From: an uncultured Clostridia bacterium
GTDB taxonomy: Bacteria; Bacillota; Clostridia; Oscillospirales; CAG-272
NCBI GenBank assembly: GCA_947304475.1
Contig: CAMZBE010000103.1
Span: 1-5,507, forward strand
Reading direction: 5' to 3'
DNA: 5,507 nucleotides
The position numbers and the translations under genes were made by a program. Under the pieces are notes generated by a model. That model was not told where the DNA came from, did no database searches, and was given only the letters and a program-made list of their open reading frames with translations. Position 1 is the stretch's first letter. Every line of letters begins with the position of its first letter. Of the stretch, positions 1 to 5,505 are shown piece by piece.

Positions 1-391
1 ACTTGACGAAGGAGAGCGCGTTCCAGCCGATGTGCGGGATCTTCAGTTTCGTGTCGATCATACCTTCGAGCGGCACGACCTCCCCTTTCAACAGTCCGAG
101 CCCGCGATGGGTACCGTACTCGCTGCTCTTTTCAAACAGGAGTTGCATACCGAGACAGATTCCGAGCAGTTCCTTGCCCTTCGCGACCTCGCCCCGGATC
201 AGATCGTCAAGACCTGTCTCTCTCAGTTTGTCCGCCGCGTCGCCGAACGCGCCGACGCCCGGCAGGATCAGCCGGTCGGCTTTCCGGATCACGGCGGGAT
301 CTCCCGTCACGACGGCGTCAAAGCCGAGCGAAGAGAGCGAACTGGCGAGCGAAAACAGGTTCCCGACGCCGTAGTCGATAATGGCGATCAT
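1..391 (-). CDS. hisH: Imidazole glycerol phosphate synthase, glutaminase subunit HisH (partial, C-terminus outside window)
   Basis: Class I glutamine amidotransferase subunit that hydrolyses glutamine and passes ammonia to HisF, which makes imidazole glycerol phosphate and AICAR; cytoplasmic. I translated this frame by hand: 130 residues from an ATG at 391, open to the left edge, about two thirds of the usual ~200. Visible landmarks are the N-terminal IIDYGVGNL (4-11 region), the oxyanion-strand motif LPGVGAFGD (43-51), the nucleophile elbow GICLGMQLLF with Cys79, and HIGWN (120-124). The catalytic His/Glu pair near the C-terminus would lie beyond position 1. The start overlaps the hisB stop as ATGA (388-391), and an AAGGGAG stretch (396-402) sits 4 bases upstream inside hisB. 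No frameshift or unusual residue is seen. Identity is secure; only the end is missing. hisA and hisF would be expected next on the left (inference). Confidence 0.96.
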   Translation of the reverse strand, partial: MIAIIDYGVGNLFSLASSLSSLGFDAVVTGDPAVIRKADRLILPGVGAFGDAADKLRETGLDDLIRGEVAKGKELLGICLGMQLLFEKSSEYGTHRGLGLLKGEVVPLEGMIDTKLKIPHIGWNALSFVK

Positions 392-975
392 AGAACTCCC
401 TTCGTCGACGGGATCTCGTCCTTGAAGGCGGGATCGATCGACACGGCGGTCTTCAGCGACCGGGCGCAGGACTTGAACACGCCCTCGATGATGTGGTGCG
501 CGTTCTCGCCCGAGAACTGCCGGACGTGGAGCGTAATCCCCGCGTTGCGGGCAAACGCCTCCCAGAACTCGCGGCAGAGTTCGGTGTCGAAATCGCCGAC
601 CTTTTCGGCGGGAATATCGAGCGACGAAACGAAGAGCCCGCGCCCCGAAATATCGACGGCGGACAGGATCAGCGCCTCATCCATCGGGACGACGGCGTCG
701 CCGTAGCGAACGATCCCGCGTCTGTCCTCGAGCGCGGCGTTGAACGCCGAGCCCAGCGCGATCCCGACGTCCTCGACCGAGTGGTGGAAGTCCACCTCTG
801 CGTCCCCCGTGCAGGCGACGGTCAGATCGAATCTGCCGTGCCGCGAGAAGAGCGTCAGCATATGATCGAGAAAGCCGCAGCCGGTTTTGATCTCGCTCTT
901 CCCCGTTCCGTCGAGCAAAAGGGTGAGCGCGACGTCGGTCTCCGACGTCAGACGTTTGATCTCCGCGTATCTCAT
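388..975 (-). CDS. hisB: Imidazoleglycerol-phosphate dehydratase HisB (monofunctional)
   Basis: Removes water from imidazole glycerol phosphate to give imidazole acetol-phosphate; a manganese enzyme, assembled as a 24-mer in the family. The 195 residues are the normal single-domain length, so the HAD phosphatase domain of enterobacterial HisB is absent. The duplicated metal-binding motifs are both present: GFLDHML (34-40) with DFHHSVED (62-69, His64, His65, Glu68), and NAHHIIEG (158-165, His160, His161, Glu164). The family C-terminal tail IPSTKGVL (188-195) is intact. Residue 33 is Cys in GCGFLDH, where Ile, Leu or Val is what I would expect; this seems a tolerated variation. The start at 975 is fixed by an ATGA overlap with the hisC stop and by a strong AGGGAGGA ribosome site 5 bases upstream. 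Histidinol-phosphate phosphatase must be encoded elsewhere (inference from the pathway). Confidence 0.98.
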   Translation of the reverse strand: MRYAEIKRLTSETDVALTLLLDGTGKSEIKTGCGFLDHMLTLFSRHGRFDLTVACTGDAEVDFHHSVEDVGIALGSAFNAALEDRRGIVRYGDAVVPMDEALILSAVDISGRGLFVSSLDIPAEKVGDFDTELCREFWEAFARNAGITLHVRQFSGENAHHIIEGVFKSCARSLKTAVSIDPAFKDEIPSTKGVL

Positions 976-2048
976 GTTTGTCCTCCCTGTTCTTTCAATA
1001 TGGTTTCAATGGCGGCGACGAGCGTCTCCATTTGTTCCCGTGTACCGATCGTGATGCGGTTGTAGTCGGTGATCCGCGCCTTGCCGAAATGGCGGATCAG
1101 GATCCCCCGTTCCTTCAGGGCAAGGTAGAGCGCCTCGCCCCCGATCGCTCCGTGACGGGCGAAGAGGAAGTTCGCCGTCGAGGGGATCACGGTAAAGCCG
1201 AGAGCGGTCAGGCGATCGGTCGTCCACGCCCGCGCCGCTTCGATCTTCTTGCAGTTGTCGCGGTAGTAGGCGTCGTCCTCGAGAGCCGCGACACCGGCGG
1301 CGAGCGTCATCCGGTTGACGTTGTAGGGGTTGGTCGAATTGCGGATGGTGTTCAGGTCGCGGATCAGATCGGGACGTCCGATCCCGAACCCGAGACGCGC
1401 GCCCGCCATCGAACGCGATTTGGAGAAGGTGCCGACCACGAGCAGATTGTCGTATTTTTCGGTCAGCGGAACGGCGCTCTCCCCGCCGAAGTCGACGTAC
1501 GCCTCGTCGACGATCACCACGCCGTCGGGGTTCCCTTGAACGATCTTTTCGATCTCCGAAAGCGGAAGGAACAGTCCCGTCGGGGCGTTCGGGTTGGCGA
1601 TCACGACGGTCTTCTTGCCGCCGCCGATATAGTCGGCGGGATCAATCGAGAGATCGTCCTTCACCGGGATCTCGGTATAGGGCAGACGGTTGAGTTCGGC
1701 GAAAACCGGGTAAAACCCGTAGGTGATATCGGGGAAAACCAGGGGGCACGTATCCGACGCGAACGCCATGAACGCGAAGTTCAGCACCTCGTCCGAGCCG
1801 TTCGATATAATCACGCGGTCGGGCGTGACGCCGTAGCGTTCCGCCATCTTCGCGCGCAGGGCGCGGGCGTCGGGATCGGAATAGAGGTTCAGTCGCCCGC
1901 CCTCTTCCGCAACCGCGGCAAGCACCCCGGGCGACGGGGGAAAGGGCGACTCGTTGGTGTTGAGTTTCAGGTACCGTCGGTCGAGCGGCTGCTCCCCCGG
2001 AACGTAGGGGACGAGCGACGCGTACCGGTCGGAAAAGAAGCGGCTCAT
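972..2048 (-). CDS. hisC: Histidinol-phosphate aminotransferase HisC
   Basis: PLP-dependent fold-type I aminotransferase that converts imidazole acetol-phosphate plus glutamate to histidinol phosphate; cytoplasmic dimer. The 358 residues match the family length. Visible motifs are LNTNESPFPPS (29-39), the cofactor-phosphate loop SNGSDE (82-87), ANPNAPTG (151-158), VDEAYVDF (180-187, with Asp181 for the pyridine nitrogen and Tyr184), and the Schiff-base region TFSKSRSMAGARLGFG with Lys210. NRITIGT (330-336, Arg331) near the end matches the substrate-binding arginine region. The frame stays open upstream to 2279, but residues before 2048 lie over hisD and look non-homologous. The ATG at 2048 forms an ATGA overlap with the hisD stop and opens the normal HisC N-terminus. 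The upstream AAAGAAGAA is a weak ribosome site, so translational coupling to hisD is likely (inference). HisC can also serve aromatic transamination in organisms lacking a dedicated enzyme, but its place between hisD and hisB supports the histidine role. Confidence 0.97.
   Translation of the reverse strand: MSRFFSDRYASLVPYVPGEQPLDRRYLKLNTNESPFPPSPGVLAAVAEEGGRLNLYSDPDARALRAKMAERYGVTPDRVIISNGSDEVLNFAFMAFASDTCPLVFPDITYGFYPVFAELNRLPYTEIPVKDDLSIDPADYIGGGKKTVVIANPNAPTGLFLPLSEIEKIVQGNPDGVVIVDEAYVDFGGESAVPLTEKYDNLLVVGTFSKSRSMAGARLGFGIGRPDLIRDLNTIRNSTNPYNVNRMTLAAGVAALEDDAYYRDNCKKIEAARAWTTDRLTALGFTVIPSTANFLFARHGAIGGEALYLALKERGILIRHFGKARITDYNRITIGTREQMETLVAAIETILKEQGGQT
981..988 (-). promoter_or_regulatory. 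Ribosome binding site of hisB within the end of hisC
   Basis: AGGGAGGA, 5 bases before the hisB ATG at 975. It encodes part of the HisC C-terminus (EQGGQT). It gives hisB independent initiation strength in addition to coupling through the ATGA overlap. Confidence 0.85.
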
Positions 2049-3325
2049 TTCTTCTTTTGGCGGACGGTCACACTGCGAGCGTGCGCGTCGAGCCCCTCCT
2101 TCCCGGCGAAGAGCGCGATCATATCCGAAACATTTGAAAGCGCTTTTCTCGAATAGTAAATGTACTGCGTTTTCTTCACGAAATCGTCGACCGAAAGCGG
2201 GGACGAGAAGCGCGCCGTTCCCCCGGTTGGGAGCGTGTGGTTCGGTCCGGCAAAGTAGTCGCCGAGCGCCTCGGGACAATATTTGCCGAGGAAGACCGAG
2301 CCGGCGTTCTTCACGTCACGAAGATACTTGAACGGTTTATCGACGGAAAGTTCGAGATGCTCGGGTGCGATCTCGTTTGAGACCTCAATCGCCTGTCCGA
2401 TATCGGCGACGACGATGATCTTTCCGTTCTTATCGATCGACGCGCGGGCGATCTCTTTGCGCTGAAGACGCTCGATCTGGCGTTCGATCTCATCCCGTAC
2501 TTTTTCCGCCAGTACAAAACTGTCGGTGACGAGTACCGCCGAAGCGTTTCTGTCGTGCTCGGCTTGCGAAAGCAGGTCCGCGGCGACGAATGCGGGGTTC
2601 GATTTTGCGTCGGCGACCACGAGGATCTCGGACGGTCCGGCGATCATATCGATCGATACGACGCCGAAGACCTGTTTCTTTGCCTCGGCGACGAAGGCGT
2701 TGCCGGGACCGACGATCTTGTCGACCTTTTGGACGCTCTCGGTGCCGTAGGCGAGCGCGGCGATCGCTTGCGCTCCTCCGACCTTATAGATCCGGTTGAC
2801 GCCCGCCACGTCGGCGGAGGCGAGGATCGCCGGGTTGACCTTCCCGTCCTTGCCCGGGGGCGTTACCATCACGATCGTCGAACAGCCCGCGATCTTCGCG
2901 GGGATCGCGTCCATCAGAACCGTCGAGGGGTACGCCGCGGTGCCGCCCGGAACGTAAAGGCCGACGCGCTCGATCGGCGTGATCCTCTGTCCCGTAACCT
3001 TTCCCCTCTTGGGTGTGCCGATCTGGAACTTTTTGCGCGCCTGCTTTCTGTGGAAGGCGCGGATATTCTCCGCCGCCTCGCGCAGAACGTCGAGAAACGC
3101 GGGTTCGACCGTATTGTACGCCTCGTCGATCTCCCCGCGCGTCACCGCAACCGAGGACAGTTTCACGCCGTCGAAGCGTTCGGTGCAGTCGAGAAGCGCC
3201 TTGTCGCCGCTCGCCCGCACTTCGGAGATGATCTTCGCGACGGCGTCCGAGACGTTCGCCGTGGGGTTGTCGCGGGCGAAGATCTCCTCTCTTGAAACCT
3301 CGCCCATTCTCATAATCTTAATCAT
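2045..3325 (-). CDS. hisD: Histidinol dehydrogenase HisD
   Basis: Zinc- and NAD-dependent enzyme that oxidises L-histidinol in two steps through histidinal to L-histidine, the end of the pathway. The full length of 426 residues is close to the typical 425-435. The four zinc ligands of the family can be placed at Gln254 and His257 (in SQAEHD), Asp356 (EALGDYF) and His415 (DAHARS); the catalytic Glu322-His323 pair sits in APEHLEL. Glycine-rich NAD-side segments VGLYVPGGTAAYPS (121-134) and VGGAQAIAALAYGT (182-195) are present, as is the KIVGPGN signature (203-209). The tail is very basic (VRQKKK). The ATG at 3325 overlaps the hisG stop by 8 bases and has GGTGA (3332-3336) 6 bases upstream. Internal ATGs at 3313 and 3307 have no better ribosome site, so 3325 is preferred, although a start 4-6 residues later would not affect function. 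Confidence 0.98.
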   Translation of the reverse strand: MIKIMRMGEVSREEIFARDNPTANVSDAVAKIISEVRASGDKALLDCTERFDGVKLSSVAVTRGEIDEAYNTVEPAFLDVLREAAENIRAFHRKQARKKFQIGTPKRGKVTGQRITPIERVGLYVPGGTAAYPSTVLMDAIPAKIAGCSTIVMVTPPGKDGKVNPAILASADVAGVNRIYKVGGAQAIAALAYGTESVQKVDKIVGPGNAFVAEAKKQVFGVVSIDMIAGPSEILVVADAKSNPAFVAADLLSQAEHDRNASAVLVTDSFVLAEKVRDEIERQIERLQRKEIARASIDKNGKIIVVADIGQAIEVSNEIAPEHLELSVDKPFKYLRDVKNAGSVFLGKYCPEALGDYFAGPNHTLPTGGTARFSSPLSVDDFVKKTQYIYYSRKALSNVSDMIALFAGKEGLDAHARSVTVRQKKK

Positions 3326-3947
3326 CGGTCTTCACCAGTTCTTTCATTTTCTCCGTGATCGCGCCGATCTCGTCGGCGGCAAAGCGGAAACTCGATTTGT
3401 TGGCGATCAGCCGCGCGCTGATCGGAAGGATGTTCGCCTTGACTTCGAGATCGTTCTCGCGCAAGGTCGTGCCGGTCTCGACGATGTCGACGATCACGTC
3501 GGAAAGACCGAGGATCGGCGCCAGTTCGATCGAGCCGTTCAGTTTGATGATGTCGATATCGCGCCCGATCCCCTCGTAATAGGTCGAGGCGATGTTCGGA
3601 AATTTGGTCGCGACGCGAAGGGTTTTGGTGTTTTCGTCGTGAAAATCCTTTTTCGCGGCGACCGCCATGCGGCATTTCCCGAGCCCCAAGTCAAGCAGTT
3701 CGTAGACGTCGGGAGCGTATTCGAGAATGATATCCTTGCCCGCGACGCCGAGATCCGCCGCCCCGCGTTCAACGTAGATCGGAACGTCAGACGGCTTCAC
3801 CCAGAAGAAGCGGACGCCGGTCTTCTCGTTCTCGAAGATCAGTTTCCGGCTCTTTTCGCGGATCGAGGGGCAATCGAAGCCCGCCCGCTCGAAGAGGTCG
3901 TAGACGGTCTCGCCGAGCCGTCCTTTCGGCAGAGCGATATTCAGCAT
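3318..3947 (-). CDS. hisG: ATP phosphoribosyltransferase catalytic subunit HisG, short form
   Basis: Catalyses the first committed step, joining ATP and PRPP to give phosphoribosyl-ATP. At 209 residues it is the short form (HisGS), lacking the ~80-residue C-terminal regulatory ACT-like domain of long HisG; this form needs HisZ for activity and histidine feedback, in a hetero-octamer in studied species. Motifs: ALPKGRL (5-11), the periplasmic-binding-like core with WVKPSDVPIYVERGAADLG (49-67) and AGKD (69-72), and the PRPP loop of the HisG signature DIVETGTTL (154-162), preceded by Glu141 and Gly147 at signature spacing. The reading frame extends upstream to 4022, but the ATG at 3947 begins the conserved N-terminus and has an AAGGAGG site 7 bases upstream. 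It overlaps hisZ by 7 bases and hisD by 8. The hisZ-hisG order and overlap suggest coupled, balanced synthesis of the two subunits (inference). Confidence 0.98.
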   Translation of the reverse strand: MLNIALPKGRLGETVYDLFERAGFDCPSIREKSRKLIFENEKTGVRFFWVKPSDVPIYVERGAADLGVAGKDIILEYAPDVYELLDLGLGKCRMAVAAKKDFHDENTKTLRVATKFPNIASTYYEGIGRDIDIIKLNGSIELAPILGLSDVIVDIVETGTTLRENDLEVKANILPISARLIANKSSFRFAADEIGAITEKMKELVKTDD

Positions 3948-5047
3948 GTTTTTCCCTCCTTCCGAAGGTCTTTCAGTTCGCGGTAACGGAGTTTTTCGGG
4001 GATCGCGTGAAGCGCGGTGCAAGAACGCCCCGCCGCGCGGATCCCGTCCGCCTTTTCCGCGACGTCCGCCGGATCGTTCGCTTCATTATATAAGAGCAGA
4101 ACGTCGACGTCGTAGCCGGCGTCGGGTTCGTCGAGCGCCTCGAGCAGATCGAGGTAGAGCGCGAAGCCGACGGCGCGCGCCTTCCGCCCGAGTTTCTCCA
4201 TCATCCCGTCGTACTGACCGCCCGAGAGGACGTCGGACGCGATGCCGCGGAGAAAACCCTTGAAGATGAAACCGTTGTAGTAGTTGACGTCGCCTGTCAG
4301 ACTGAAATCGAAGCAGATCTTATCGGCGTAGGGCGACGCCGCGAGCAGAGCGGCAAGCCGCCCGATCTCCTGCGCCGCCCCGGTCTTCGGGAGCGACGAA
4401 AGGAACGCGGGGGCGTCTTTGGGCGCGAAGTTCGCCGCGAGCAGACGGCAGAGCGCGTCGTAATCGGACGAAGAAACGCCGAATTTGTCGCAGGCGGTTT
4501 TGAGATCGTGAGCGTTCTTGCCCGCGATACAGCCGCTCGCCTCGTTCAAAAACGCGGGATCCGACGAAACGCGGGAGAGCGCGTCGGTGAGCAGTCCGAG
4601 ATGCGAGATCGTCAGGCGGTAATCGTCACCGATCGCCGAGAGACTTTTCGCCGCGAGCGTGACCGTCTCGAACACGTCGTAGAGGTCGACGTCGCCGATG
4701 CACTCCAGCCCCGCCTGGCGGATCTCCTTGAAGCGGTGGGTGCTCTTCGAGACGCGGTAGACGTTCTCGTCGTAATAAACCTTCTGTTTCTCGCCCGGTC
4801 TGTCTTCCCCGCCCTTGATGATCGAGAGCGTGACGTCGGGTTTCAGGGCGAGCATCTTGCCGTTCGTGTCGTTGAAGGCGATGACGCGGTCGCCGACCAT
4901 GAACTCCTTGTTGCGGACGTAGAGTTCGTATTCCTCGAACTTGGACATCCGGTAAGGCAGATATCCGTAGCGGCGGTACAGGTCGCGCAGGGCGAACACC
5001 ACCCGTTCCTCGCGGGTTAAGACCGCGTCGTTCATTTCTTTTCGCAT
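3941..5047 (-). CDS. hisZ: ATP phosphoribosyltransferase regulatory subunit HisZ (HisRS-like paralogue)
   Basis: Histidyl-tRNA synthetase-like protein without aminoacylation activity that binds short HisG, activates it and mediates histidine feedback. Of 368 residues, roughly 10-300 form the class II synthetase-like core: LKPDVTL (68-74, equivalent to LRPEGT of HisRS), a motif 2 region with VYRV and EIRQAGLECIG (96-99, 108-118), and motif 3-like GGQYDGMMEKLG (276-287). The HisRS-specific RGLDYY motif is replaced by GDVNYY (252-257), so the catalytic arginine is lost, as expected for HisZ rather than HisRS. Residues about 313-365 (VDVLLLYNEAN onward) resemble a shortened anticodon-binding domain. 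The open frame begins at 5131, but the ATG at 5047 is chosen because AAGGAG (5055-5060) lies 7 bases upstream; it overlaps the regulator gene by 16 bases. A second ATG at 5035 forms an ATGA overlap but has a worse ribosome site. Adjacency to short hisG confirms the role. Confidence 0.95.
   Translation of the reverse strand: MRKEMNDAVLTREERVVFALRDLYRRYGYLPYRMSKFEEYELYVRNKEFMVGDRVIAFNDTNGKMLALKPDVTLSIIKGGEDRPGEKQKVYYDENVYRVSKSTHRFKEIRQAGLECIGDVDLYDVFETVTLAAKSLSAIGDDYRLTISHLGLLTDALSRVSSDPAFLNEASGCIAGKNAHDLKTACDKFGVSSSDYDALCRLLAANFAPKDAPAFLSSLPKTGAAQEIGRLAALLAASPYADKICFDFSLTGDVNYYNGFIFKGFLRGIASDVLSGGQYDGMMEKLGRKARAVGFALYLDLLEALDEPDAGYDVDVLLLYNEANDPADVAEKADGIRAAGRSCTALHAIPEKLRYRELKDLRKEGKTC
3955..3961 (-). 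promoter_or_regulatory. Ribosome binding site of hisG within the end of hisZ
   Basis: AAGGAGG, 7 bases before the hisG ATG at 3947. The same bases encode Lys-Glu-Gly close to the HisZ C-terminus. It settles the hisG start against the longer open frame reaching 4022. Confidence 0.88.
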
Positions 5048-5358
5048 TCTTCTTCTCCTTTGTAGGTCTTTACGCCCTTTTTCAGGCGCTCCAGCACGGT
5101 GCGGTATCCGCCGCTCCCGTATTCGTAACATTTATTCACGCGGCTGATGGTCGCGGTGCTCGCGCCGGTCGCGTCGCGGATCGTAAGGTATCCGGCGCCC
5201 TCGTCCAGCATCCGGGCAACGGACAGGCGCTGGGCAAGATCCAAGATCTCCTTGACCGTCGCGACGTCGTCGAGGAACGCATACGCTTCCTCGCGGGTTT
5301 TGAGCGTCAGCAGCGCGTCGCAGAGCAGGTCGGTACTTTGATTATGCCAATGGCTCAT
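5032..5358 (-). CDS. YerC/HisR-type TrpR-superfamily transcriptional regulator
   Basis: Small all-helical DNA-binding protein of the TrpR superfamily, YerC/YecD branch; 108 residues, the usual size. The core FLDDVATVKEILDLAQRL (28-45) followed by the helix-turn-helix around 56-78, with TGASTATISRVNKC (64-77) as the recognition segment and YGSGGYRTVLERL (80-92), is characteristic of the branch. TrpR proteins act as dimers that bind a small-molecule corepressor; comparative genomics has proposed YerC-like proteins (called HisR) as histidine-responsive repressors of his operons in Gram-positive bacteria. Being first in this operon, overlapping hisZ, and lying behind a leader full of TTTAG half-sites, it most likely controls this operon and itself (inference). 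The start at 5358 is set by an AGGAGG site 6 bases upstream. The first residues include two histidines (positions 3 and 5), probably without meaning. The tail is highly charged (EEECEKK). Family certain; effector not shown by sequence. Confidence 0.93.
   Translation of the reverse strand: MSHWHNQSTDLLCDALLTLKTREEAYAFLDDVATVKEILDLAQRLSVARMLDEGAGYLTIRDATGASTATISRVNKCYEYGSGGYRTVLERLKKGVKTYKGEEECEKK
5055..5060 (-). promoter_or_regulatory. Ribosome binding site deciding the hisZ start
   Basis: AAGGAG inside the last codons of the upstream regulator gene (it encodes part of KGEE). It is 7 bases from the ATG at 5047 but 19 bases from the alternative ATG at 5035, so it favours the earlier start and a 16-base gene overlap. 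Confidence 0.75.
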
Positions 5359-5364
5359 AGTGTT

Positions 5365-5370
5365 CCTCCT
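5365..5370 (-). promoter_or_regulatory. Strong ribosome binding site of the yerC/hisR-like gene
   Basis: AGGAGG on the minus strand, 6 bases before the ATG at 5358. It fixes the start of the first gene of the operon and is the strongest translation signal in the window. Confidence 0.9.
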
Positions 5371-5415
5371 CGTTTCCTCACTCGGGCGGTTTTCGGTTCT
5401 GCGGACCGGGGATCT

Positions 5416-5487
5416 CGGCTGAACGGTTCAGCGGTTTAGCAATTTAACGTTTTAGCGTTTTAGTGTTTTAACGATTTAGCGCGCTAA
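5416..5487. repeat. Ladder of nine degenerate 8-bp direct repeats (core TTTAG/TTTAA) in the operon leader
   Basis: Read on the plus strand in steps of eight from 5416, the units are CGGCTGAA, CGGTTCAG, CGGTTTAG, CAATTTAA, CGTTTTAG, CGTTTTAG, TGTTTTAA, CGATTTAG and CGCGCTAA. The six units from 5432 to 5479 all carry TTTAG or TTTAA in the same place; two neighbours (5448-5463) are identical. The units drift gradually toward the gene-proximal (left) end. The tract is much more AT-rich than the surrounding genes. It fills about half of the 149-base leader between the possible promoter and the first gene. It could be a tandem operator for the TrpR-family protein encoded next to it, or a decaying minisatellite. 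Confidence 0.8.
5418..5432. repeat. Short inverted repeat in the leader
   Basis: Two perfect 7-base arms (GCTGAAC and GTTCAGC) around a single central base. A one-base centre is too tight for an RNA hairpin without losing inner pairs, so it suits a protein-binding dyad better than a terminator; no T tract follows on either strand. It overlaps the first three units of the 8-bp ladder. Confidence 0.5.
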
Positions 5488-5488
5488 A
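5475..5488. promoter_or_regulatory. Perfect 14-bp palindrome, candidate operator for the YerC/HisR-like regulator
   Basis: TTTAGCGCGCTAAA is perfectly self-complementary across 14 bp. It lies a few bases downstream of the possible transcription start, a position where a bound repressor would block transcription. TTTAG/CTAAA was not seen by eye anywhere in the coding 5.36 kb, so the element is specific to the leader. TrpR-type operators are palindromes of CTAG-like half-sites, which this resembles; that it is bound by the downstream gene product is inference. The sequence also forms the end of the 8-bp repeat ladder, so its symmetry might be a by-product of that array. Confidence 0.5.
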
Positions 5489-5499
5489 ATTTACGACTT

Positions 5500-5505
5500 A
5501 TCATA
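5500..5505 (-). promoter_or_regulatory. Possible -10 box of the his operon promoter
   Basis: TATGAT on the minus strand, five of six matches to TATAAT, about 140 bases upstream of the first start codon. Transcription would begin near 5491-5494, just before the palindrome at 5475-5488. The -35 box would lie beyond the right edge, so the promoter cannot be confirmed from this window. I found no better -10/-35 pair closer to the gene. Confidence 0.35.

Noticed and set aside
978..2156. Long plus-strand open frame (392 codons) opposite hisC and the end of hisD
   Set aside because: Its translation is arginine/glycine/valine-rich with no recognisable domain, and it lies antisense to two certain enzymes. 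In GC-rich DNA with this codon use, antisense frames stay open by chance.
2979..3986. Long plus-strand open frame (335 codons) opposite hisD and hisG
   Set aside because: Antisense shadow of two well-supported genes; no family motif and no good ribosome site. Similar shadows at 32-706, 493-1065, 2555-3295 and 4508-5020 were dismissed for the same reason.
5340..5358. His-Trp-His cluster at the very start of the regulator (MSHWHNQ) as a built-in attenuation signal
   Set aside because: Only two histidine codons and no terminator or alternative hairpins nearby; chance is the simpler explanation.
1..5358. Apparent excess of GATC/CGATCG words across the genes
   Set aside because: Most fall on Asp (GAT/GAC) and Ile (ATC) codon combinations favoured by this genome's codon use; no clustering or array was seen.
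5394..5408. Weak stem (CGGTTC / GGACCG) near the first ribosome site, as a terminator or ribosome-site sequestering hairpin
   Set aside because: Only four continuous pairs plus a mismatch on the transcribed strand, with no T tract, and it does not cover the AGGAGG.
5461..5490. Plus-strand promoter for a divergent gene (TAAAAT at 5485-5490)
   Set aside because: No acceptable -35 at 16-18 bases upstream, and the TAAAAT belongs to the repeat/palindrome tract. No divergent coding start can be seen within the window.
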